DNA of 64,000 bases, from positions 62,001 to 126,000 of the forward strand of contig PVBG01000003.1 of assembly GCA_002968845.1 (NCBI GenBank), read 5' to 3'. Position numbers and translations under genes: made by a program. Numbering within the stretch: position 1 is the first letter of the stretch; every line of letters starts with the position of its first letter. This DNA comes from Neorhizobium tomejilense (lineage in GTDB: Bacteria > Pseudomonadota > Alphaproteobacteria > Rhizobiales > Rhizobiaceae). The notes beneath the pieces are model-generated. The model saw only the letters and a list, made by a program, of their open reading frames with translations, was not told where the DNA came from and made no database searches. Below are positions 58,830 through 64,000 of this stretch, one piece after another.

Positions 58830-59840
58830 ATGATCCAGAAGAACTGGCAGGAACTGATCAAGCCGAACAAGGTGGAATTCTCCTCCTCCGGCCGTACCAA
58901 GGTAACCCTGGTTGCCGAACCCCTCGAGCGCGGCTTCGGCCTGACGCTCGGCAACGCGCTTCGTCGCGTGCTTCTGTCGTCTCTGCGCGGTGCGGCTGTG
59001 ACCGCCGTGCAGATCGATGGCGTATTGCATGAGTTCTCCTCCATCCCGGGCGTCCGGGAAGATGTGACGGACATCGTGCTCAACATCAAGGAAATCGCCA
59101 TCAAGATGGATGGCGACGACGCAAAGCGCATGGTCGTGCGCAAGCAGGGCCCGGGCTCGGTAACCGCCGGCGACATTCAGACGGTTGGCGATATCGAGAT
59201 CCTCAACCCGCACCATGTCATCTGCACCCTCGACGAGGGCGCCGAGATCCGTATGGAATTCACGGTCAACAACGGCAAGGGTTACGTCCCGGCCGATCGT
59301 AACCGTGCCGAAGATGCTCCGATCGGCCTCATTCCGGTCGACAGCCTCTATTCGCCAGTCAAGAAAGTGTCCTACAAGGTGGAAAACACCCGCGAAGGTC
59401 AGGTTCTCGACTACGACAAGCTGACCATGACCATCGAAACCGATGGCTCGGTCACGGGTGAAGACGCCGTCGCCTTCGCCGCTCGCATCCTTCAGGACCA
59501 GCTCTCGGTCTTCGTCAACTTCGACGAACCGCAGAAGGACGTCGAAGAGGAGTCGGTTACCGAACTCGCGTTCAACCCGGCGCTTCTCAAGAAGGTGGAC
59601 GAACTGGAACTTTCGGTCCGTTCGGCCAACTGCCTGAAGAACGACAACATCGTTTACATCGGCGATCTCATCCAGAAGACCGAGGCGGAAATGCTGCGCA
59701 CTCCGAATTTCGGTCGCAAGTCGCTGAACGAGATCAAGGAAGTTCTGGCATCCATGGGCCTCCATCTTGGTATGGAAGTTCCCGCCTGGCCGCCGGAAAA
59801 CATCGAAGATCTCGCCAAGCGTTACGAAGACCAGTACTGA
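58830..59840 (+). CDS. rpoA: RNA polymerase alpha subunit
   Basis: 336 residues: N-terminal assembly domain (about 1-235) with [22 protein letters not shown] segment and the C-terminal helix-hairpin-helix domain (about 255-325) with [20 protein letters not shown] and [15 protein letters not shown], which contacts UP elements and activators. Start at 58830 (MIQKNWQEL). rpsD is not present before it, as usual in alphaproteobacteria. Confidence 0.98.
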   Translation: MIQKNWQELIKPNKVEFSSSGRTKVTLVAEPLERGFGLTLGNALRRVLLSSLRGAAVTAVQIDGVLHEFSSIPGVREDVTDIVLNIKEIAIKMDGDDAKRMVVRKQGPGSVTAGDIQTVGDIEILNPHHVICTLDEGAEIRMEFTVNNGKGYVPADRNRAEDAPIGLIPVDSLYSPVKKVSYKVENTREGQVLDYDKLTMTIETDGSVTGEDAVAFAARILQDQLSVFVNFDEPQKDVEEESVTELAFNPALLKKVDELELSVRSANCLKNDNIVYIGDLIQKTEAEMLRTPNFGRKSLNEIKEVLASMGLHLGMEVPAWPPENIEDLAKRYEDQY

Positions 59841-59847
59841 AATCAAC

Positions 59848-59870
59848 AAAGGCAGGTTTTGACTGCCTTT
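59848..59870 (+). terminator. hairpin between rpoA and rplQ
   Basis: Eight-base perfect stem AAAGGCAG/CTGCCTTT with a 7-base loop, 7 bases after the rpoA stop. rplQ starts 105 bases later. Confidence 0.45.
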
Positions 59871-59975
59871 CCCCGTCAAACAGCGGGCCTCTGATCGAAA
59901 GAGATGAGTGCCCGTATGTGCCAGGAAACGGCAGGCCCTAAGAAGAATGGGTACCTGCATTAAAGGAGAATAGCC

Positions 59976-60401
59976 ATGCGCCACGGAGTAGCCGGCCGCA
60001 AGCTCAATCGTACCGCCAGCCACCGCAAGGCGATGTTCGCCAACATGGCGGCTTCGCTCATCACCCACGAGCAGATCGTCACGACCCTTCCGAAGGCGAA
60101 GGAAATCCGTCCGATCGTTGAAAAGCTCGTCACCCTCGGCAAGCGCGGCGACCTGCACGCTCGTCGTCAGGCGATCTCGCAAATCCAGGACCAGGACGCC
60201 GTCAAGAAGCTGTTCGACGCCATCGCTTCACGTTACGCAACCCGCAACGGCGGTTACCTGCGTATCATGAAGGCCGGCTTCCGCCAGGGCGACAACGCCG
60301 CCATGGCTGTCATCGAGTTCGTTGAACGCGATGTCGACGCCAAGGGCGCAGCCGACAAGGCTCGTGTTGCCGCTGAAGCAGACGCTGCCGAAGCCGCATA
60401 G
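59976..60401 (+). CDS. rplQ: 50S ribosomal protein L17
   Basis: 141 residues. Signature [48 protein letters not shown] and [17 protein letters not shown]. An alanine-rich tail (about 20 residues) is longer than in E. coli. TAAAGGAGAATAGCC precedes the ATG. Last gene of the ribosomal cluster. Confidence 0.98.
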   Translation: MRHGVAGRKLNRTASHRKAMFANMAASLITHEQIVTTLPKAKEIRPIVEKLVTLGKRGDLHARRQAISQIQDQDAVKKLFDAIASRYATRNGGYLRIMKAGFRQGDNAAMAVIEFVERDVDAKGAADKARVAAEADAAEAA

Positions 60402-60427
60402 TCCTGTCCGCATCGTCGGAATAAAAG

Positions 60428-60452
60428 GCCGGGTGGAAACGCCCGGCTTTTT
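60428..60452 (+). terminator. terminator of the ribosomal protein cluster
   Basis: Eight-base stem GCCGGGTG/CGCCCGGC (one G-T pair), GAAA tetraloop and TTTTT, 26 bases after rplQ. Confidence 0.85.
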
Positions 60453-60500
60453 CGCGTTTCCGGCCAACTATGGTGGCGACCTCACCGATCGATCGCATGA

Positions 60501-60516
60501 CTTGACCTGCGTCAAG
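60501..60516. promoter_or_regulatory. FNR/FixK-type anaerobox upstream of DoxX gene
   Basis: Palindrome CTTGAC-CTGC-GTCAAG; its core TTGA-N6-TCAA matches the consensus of FNR, FnrN and FixK regulators. A GATAGGGT stretch at 60535-60542 could be a -10 element about 41 bases from the box centre, which fits activation from a class II position. The ATG of the DoxX gene is 60 bases downstream of the box. Confidence 0.55.
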
Positions 60517-60576
60517 AGCTTGCGTGCCCAAAGCGATAGGGTCTCGGCATTGAGACAAGATCGTGAGGTTACGAAA

Positions 60577-61158
60577 ATGGTTGAGCATGTAATTTTTGAA
60601 AATGCAAAAGACGAACTCGTCATTCCCGCTTTGGCCCCTGTCTATGAAAAGCTGGCACAGCCTATGGCCTGGAGCATATTCCGGCTGGCGGTCGGCGGTA
60701 TGCTGGTAATCGAGGGATGGCCGAAGATCATGGCGCCGTTCGCGCAGGTCGGCTTCGTCGAAAATATCGGCATGTATCCGGGCTGGTTCTGGTCGCCCTT
60801 CCTCGCCGCCCTGCAATTCTTCGGCGGCATGTTCATCGCTGCCGGCCTGTTCACCCGCCCCGTGGCGCTCGCCAATGGCGTGATGCTGGCCATGACCCTA
60901 TGGTTCCACTTCACGCATCCCTATGGTGAAGCCTTCCTGACCCCGGCCGGCATCGAGGCACTCAAGGCCGGCGGCCAGCAGTTGTTCACGCCACAGGCAT
61001 TGGTGCGGCTGAAGGATGGCGGTCACATCTTCCTGGAACAGGTTCAGGGCAAGGCAGAACTGGCATCGCTGTTCTGGACCGGGGGCGCCTTCCTCTACGC
61101 CGCCTTCGGAGGAGGCTATCTGTCGCTCGACCGGCTTCTGTTCCGCAAGCATTTCTGA
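60577..61158 (+). CDS. DoxX family membrane protein
   Basis: 193 residues. Start at 60577 is chosen as the first ATG after the putative promoter; GAGGTTACGAAA precedes it. Membrane segments occur at about 34-50, 68-90, 98-115 and 163-182. Family motifs include RLAVGGMLVIEGWPKIM and PFLAALQFFGGMFIAAGLFTRPVAL. DoxX proteins are small quinone- or redox-related membrane proteins of uncertain role. An FNR/FixK-like box lies upstream, so oxygen control is likely. Confidence 0.85.
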   Translation: MVEHVIFENAKDELVIPALAPVYEKLAQPMAWSIFRLAVGGMLVIEGWPKIMAPFAQVGFVENIGMYPGWFWSPFLAALQFFGGMFIAAGLFTRPVALANGVMLAMTLWFHFTHPYGEAFLTPAGIEALKAGGQQLFTPQALVRLKDGGHIFLEQVQGKAELASLFWTGGAFLYAAFGGGYLSLDRLLFRKHF

Positions 61159-61188
61159 GCAAGTCTGAAGGGCCGTTGAAAACGAAAG

Positions 61189-61212
61189 GAGCCGGATCGA
61201 TGGATCCGGCTC
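61189..61212. terminator. bidirectional hairpin between DoxX and msrQ
   Basis: Perfect 10-base stem GAGCCGGATC/GATCCGGCTC with a GATG loop, between convergent genes. On the minus strand it is followed by CTTTCGTTTTC, more T-rich than on the plus strand. Confidence 0.6.
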
Positions 61213-61263
61213 GTTGCATTGAGGGGCATCCGTTAAAGGCTGAGGGCTTGATCGCCCTTGGCG

Positions 61264-61929
61264 TCAACCGTTCTGCCTTGCCCTCTGCGAAGCCACGGGT
61301 TTTGCCGGTTTGTTATTGGCCCTTTTCCAGTTCATGAATGGCCGCCTGACGGCCCGGTAGGCGAGGAGGAGGGCAATCAGCCCGATGTGGATGAACGGCA
61401 CCAGCGTCACCGATTTGACCGCCAGCACGTAATGAAGCGCCCCGCCGGCGGCGATGATGTAGATCAGCCTATGCAGCCTGTTCCAGCCTTGTGCGAGCTT
61501 GCGGATCGACCAGTTGTTGGAGGTGACGGCAAGCGGGATCAGCATCAGCAGGCAGGCAAACCCGATGGTGATATAGGGCCGCTTGGTGATATCGCCGCCG
61601 ACTGCGCCGAAATCGAAGCGCAGGTCGAGCGTCAGATAGACCGAGAAATGCATCAGCACGTAATAGAAGGCGATCAGCCCAAGCGCCCGGCGATAACGTA
61701 TCCAGTTGATGCCGGCGAGATCGCGCAGCGACGTGATCGCGAGCGTCGCGATGATGAACCGCAGCGCCCAGATGCCGAGCTGATGTTCGAACTCCTTGAC
61801 CGGATTGAAGCCGAGGCCACCGGTCAGCCCGAGGTAAAAGTACCAGGCAGCCGGAACGAGCCCTATCACGTAGAGCGCCCAGACGCTGGCCTTGTGATAG
61901 CGGCGGGGCAGGGAGGGGAGGCTCGCCAT
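61264..61929 (-). CDS. msrQ: methionine sulfoxide reductase heme subunit MsrQ
   Basis: Six-helix b-type cytochrome that passes electrons from the quinone pool to MsrP for repair of oxidised methionines in periplasmic proteins. 221 residues from ATG 61929; a TTG at 61935 overlapping the msrP stop is an alternative and would make the pair translationally coupled. Haem-ligand histidines are expected in FYYVLMHFSVYLTLD and AGGALHYVLAVKSV. Follows msrP directly. Confidence 0.92.
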   Translation of the reverse strand: MASLPSLPRRYHKASVWALYVIGLVPAAWYFYLGLTGGLGFNPVKEFEHQLGIWALRFIIATLAITSLRDLAGINWIRYRRALGLIAFYYVLMHFSVYLTLDLRFDFGAVGGDITKRPYITIGFACLLMLIPLAVTSNNWSIRKLAQGWNRLHRLIYIIAAGGALHYVLAVKSVTLVPFIHIGLIALLLAYRAVRRPFMNWKRANNKPAKPVASQRARQNG

Positions 61930-61931
61930 TC

Positions 61932-62876
61932 TCAATAGTTCGCCTTCAGGTCCAGGCCGTCATAGAGGCTCGCCACCTGGTCCGCGTAACCGTTGAAAGG
62001 CAGGGTCGGCCGGCGGTTGGCGCCGAAGAAGCCGCCTTCGCCGATCCGCTGTTCTGTCGCTTGGCTCCATCGCGGGTGGTCGACCGCCGGATTGACGTTG
62101 GAATAGAAGCCGTATTCGCGGGCGTTGGCGTTCTTCCAGGTGGTTTCCGGCTGCTTCTCGACCAGCGAAATCTTGACGATAGACTTGATGCTCTTGAAGC
62201 CGTATTTCCACGGCACGACGAGCCGGATCGGCGCGCCGTTCGGGTTCGGCAGCGTTTCGCCGTAAAGGCCGACCGCGAGGATCGCCAGGGGATGGCGGGC
62301 CTCGTCGAGACGCAGGCCTTCGATATAGGGCCAGGGCAGCGGCTGGAAAAAGCCCTTCTGGCCCGGCATTTCCTCCGGCCGCACCACGGTTTCGAACGCC
62401 ACGTATTTGGCGCTGCCGAGCGGCTCGACCTGGTCGAGAAGGGCAGAAAGCGGGAAGCCGATCCATGGGATCACCATCGACCAGCCCTCGACGCAGCGCA
62501 TCCGGTAGGTGCGGTCCTCGAGGCTCATCTTCATGAGTTCCTCAAGCCCGAATTCCTTCGGCTTGCCGACCATTCCATCCACCTTCACCGACCACGGCGT
62601 CGGTTTGAAGTCGCCGGAATTGGCGGCAGGATCTTCCTTGTTGACGCCGAATTCGTAGAAGTTGTTGTAGGTGGTGACCGCCTCCTTCGGCGTCAGCGTC
62701 TCGTCCAGCTTGAAGGCGCTGGGCTTGGCAGACAGCGGCGCGGCAAACGCGCTGTCTGCACCCGCAAAGGCTAGTCCGGCACCGGCCGCCGCGCCCATAA
62801 AATTCCGGCGCGAGATGTAGATATCGCGGGGGGTGATTTCGGAAGCCGCGATATGCGGCGGACGATAGGCGGGCAT
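61932..62876 (-). CDS. msrP: methionine sulfoxide reductase catalytic subunit MsrP
   Basis: Periplasmic molybdopterin enzyme that reduces methionine sulfoxide. 314 residues from Met 62876, preceded by GAGGAGATTTTCGAC. A twin-arginine signal is visible (ISRRNFMG, R23-R24, then a hydrophobic run to about residue 45). The molybdenum ligand is C128 in YRMRCVEGW, and [20 protein letters not shown] follows. It should be exported folded through Tat. msrQ follows with overlapping or adjacent start. Confidence 0.94.
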   Translation of the reverse strand: MPAYRPPHIAASEITPRDIYISRRNFMGAAAGAGLAFAGADSAFAAPLSAKPSAFKLDETLTPKEAVTTYNNFYEFGVNKEDPAANSGDFKPTPWSVKVDGMVGKPKEFGLEELMKMSLEDRTYRMRCVEGWSMVIPWIGFPLSALLDQVEPLGSAKYVAFETVVRPEEMPGQKGFFQPLPWPYIEGLRLDEARHPLAILAVGLYGETLPNPNGAPIRLVVPWKYGFKSIKSIVKISLVEKQPETTWKNANAREYGFYSNVNPAVDHPRWSQATEQRIGEGGFFGANRRPTLPFNGYADQVASLYDGLDLKANY

Positions 62877-63085
62877 GTCGAAAATCTCCTCTGCGGCAGC
62901 GAGTGCCTTCTTGCTCCTATACGTAACGCGGAACCAAAAGGTTTCACAGCGGCGCGAAGATTGGTTCGAACCACGTTTGCGTGAAAAACGGCAGGTTTGC
63001 GGATGGAAATGCGATCGATGGAACCCCATTTCTGGTTCTTCAGTTCTCATCGCAGGGCCATTCGCCCGACAGGAGGAGATTGCAG

Positions 63086-63496
63086 ATGACGGCACGCACG
63101 TGGGAGGCCGGAAGCCACGAGACCCTCGCCGACCGCACTGAGAGATTACGGCGCCTGCGCCGCCTTTCGGGCATCGCGCGGTTGATGGACACGGCAATCG
63201 GCATTCCAGGCACCCGCATCCGTTTCGGCGCCGATTCCGTGTTCGGCCTCATCCCGCTCGTGGGGGATGCGGGCGGTGCGCTGGTCGGCCTTTACATCGT
63301 CAACGAAGCCCGAAAGCTCGGCCTGCCGCCCGCAAAGCTCACCCGGATGCTCGGCAATGTCGCCGCCGACTCCGTGCTCGGCAGCGTGCCGCTGGCCGGT
63401 GATGTCTTCGACCTCTTCTTCAAATCGCACCGCCGCAACGTCAAGATGATCCTCGACCACTTCGATATCCATCCGGATGAACTGCGGGAGAGGTGA
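63086..63496 (+). CDS. DUF4112 family protein
   Basis: 136 residues starting at 63086 behind AGGAGGAGATTGCAG. The family block is [21 protein letters not shown] followed by [17 protein letters not shown] and [23 protein letters not shown], with two hydrophobic stretches that may dip into the membrane. Function unknown. It is divergent from msrP. Confidence 0.88.
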   Translation: MTARTWEAGSHETLADRTERLRRLRRLSGIARLMDTAIGIPGTRIRFGADSVFGLIPLVGDAGGALVGLYIVNEARKLGLPPAKLTRMLGNVAADSVLGSVPLAGDVFDLFFKSHRRNVKMILDHFDIHPDELRER

Positions 63497-63503
63497 GGGC
63501 CGA

Positions 63504-63698
63504 TCAGAACGCCTTCGGAAGTCCGGCTTGCTTGAGAGTGGCATTGGCGGTGTGACGGGATTTCACGCCATGGTCCACCGTGAAATAGCGTTTGGTGATC
63601 GGGCTGTACCAGATTTCGTGATCACCCTTGCCGGGCCGGTGGTAATGACAGCCGGCCTTTTCCAGCATCTCCTTTAATTCCCGAAGGTAGCCGGCCAT
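63504..63698 (-). CDS. hicA: HicA family mRNA interferase toxin
   Basis: 64-residue double-stranded RNA-binding-like fold. The catalytic His is probably H27 in GKGDHEIWYSP, and the family C-terminal pattern KSRHTANATLKQAGLP is present. It starts 3 bases after the DUF1902 antitoxin gene on the same strand, so the pair forms one operon, toxin second. HicA toxins cut mRNA and stop growth when unbound. Confidence 0.88.
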   Translation of the reverse strand: MAGYLRELKEMLEKAGCHYHRPGKGDHEIWYSPITKRYFTVDHGVKSRHTANATLKQAGLPKAF

Positions 63699-63701
63699 TG
63701 T

Positions 63702-63950
63702 TCAGGCGCGTCGTGGGTTGGGAATGCGGGAGAGCTGCTCCGACATGATGTAGACGGGAATTTCCTGAAGCGGAGATGAGGTGCCGTTGAGCTCAATCAA
63801 GTCGGCGAGCGCGGCTTTCACCTTTGGTTCAAGCTCTTCCATGGTATCGGCTTCGACGGCCAATCCCTCGATATCGTTGCTCGTCGCGACCCACACGGAG
63901 GCCTCCTCGTCCCAGGTGGCGTGAACGATGATAGACATGATGGAGGTCAT
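63702..63950 (-). CDS. DUF1902 HicB-like antitoxin
   Basis: 82 residues. The N-terminal part IIVHATWDEEASVWVATSNDIEGLAVEADTMEEL is the DUF1902/HicB-like partial RNase H fold, which is expected to cover the HicA active site. No classical helix-turn-helix or ribbon DNA-binding domain follows; the tail VYIMSEQLSRIPNPRRA is short. Start 63950 is favoured by GGAGAAAACA just upstream; an alternative is Met 63938. Confidence 0.85.
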   Translation of the reverse strand: MTSIMSIIVHATWDEEASVWVATSNDIEGLAVEADTMEELEPKVKAALADLIELNGTSSPLQEIPVYIMSEQLSRIPNPRRA

Positions 63951-64000
63951 TGTTTTCTCCGAGCGGCCCTGAAGGCAATATAGAGGTTCGAGGCCCGGAA

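Noticed and set aside
58824..60182. 452-residue frame antisense to rpoA and rplQ
   Set aside because: Shadow of two essential genes with complete motifs.

Overview
This window looks like chromosomal DNA of an alphaproteobacterium of the Hyphomicrobiales, most probably Rhizobiaceae (Rhizobium/Agrobacterium/Ensifer relatives). The reasons are the GC-rich coding style, an RNase E with a large acidic insert, a complex I NDUFA12-type subunit beside a DUF2155 protein, a PyrB with a degenerate dihydroorotase partner, rhizobial small families (DUF6105, DUF1294, DUF4112), and a ribosomal protein cluster without rpsD and rpmJ. The species cannot be named from the sequence. No rRNA, insertion sequence, integrase or CRISPR array was seen.

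Layout. 1-6.1 kb (minus): topA (cut by the window edge), dprA, plsY, a dihydroorotase-like gene and pyrB. 6.3-16 kb: an AidB-type acyl-CoA dehydrogenase, an AEC transporter with a TetR regulator, a truncated haemoglobin, a coupled pair of small membrane proteins, ruvX, a UPF0173 hydrolase, gatC-gatA, an NmrA-like reductase and a YjhX-type toxin. 16-24.5 kb: gatB, three GNAT acetyltransferases, the NDUFA12/DUF2155 pair, then a minus-strand set dsbA-like - aroQ - accB - accC - aat. 24.8-33.6 kb: rne, an AMIN-domain amidase, a class A PBP, and prfB with its programmed +1 frameshift. 33.7-43.2 kb: a frameshifted MFS pump with a divergent TetR gene, nadK, tRNA-Thr, a short block of orphan genes, a lytic transglycosylase, ugd, cysQ and rlmB. 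43.4-60.4 kb: tRNA-Tyr, tRNA-Gly, tuf and the S10-spc-alpha ribosomal protein cluster ending in rpoA-rplQ. 60.5-64 kb: a DoxX protein behind an FNR/FixK-type box, msrQ-msrP, a DUF4112 protein and a DUF1902-HicA toxin-antitoxin pair.

How the genes work together. Most are housekeeping: translation (tuf, ribosomal proteins, prfB, gatCAB, aat, rlmB), fatty acid synthesis (accBC), pyrimidine and NADP synthesis (pyrB, nadK), envelope growth (plsY, PBP1a, amidase, transglycosylase, ugd), RNA turnover (rne) and periplasmic protein repair (msrPQ). Accessory material is confined to about 14-16 kb, 36.9-38.5 kb and the last 0.5 kb.

The points most worth checking are: (i) the tRNA-Tyr - tRNA-Gly - tuf - rpsJ junction, which skips the secE-nusG-rpl-rpoBC-rpsLG-fusA block that lies between two tuf copies in related genomes as I remember them; (ii) the loss of metal ligands in the pyrC-like protein; (iii) the one-base frameshift in the MFS pump beside a TetR gene with a probable leaderless promoter and operator; (iv) an anaerobox upstream of the DoxX gene; and (v) a series of hairpins between ribosomal protein genes. 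I did not find a clearly new multi-gene system.
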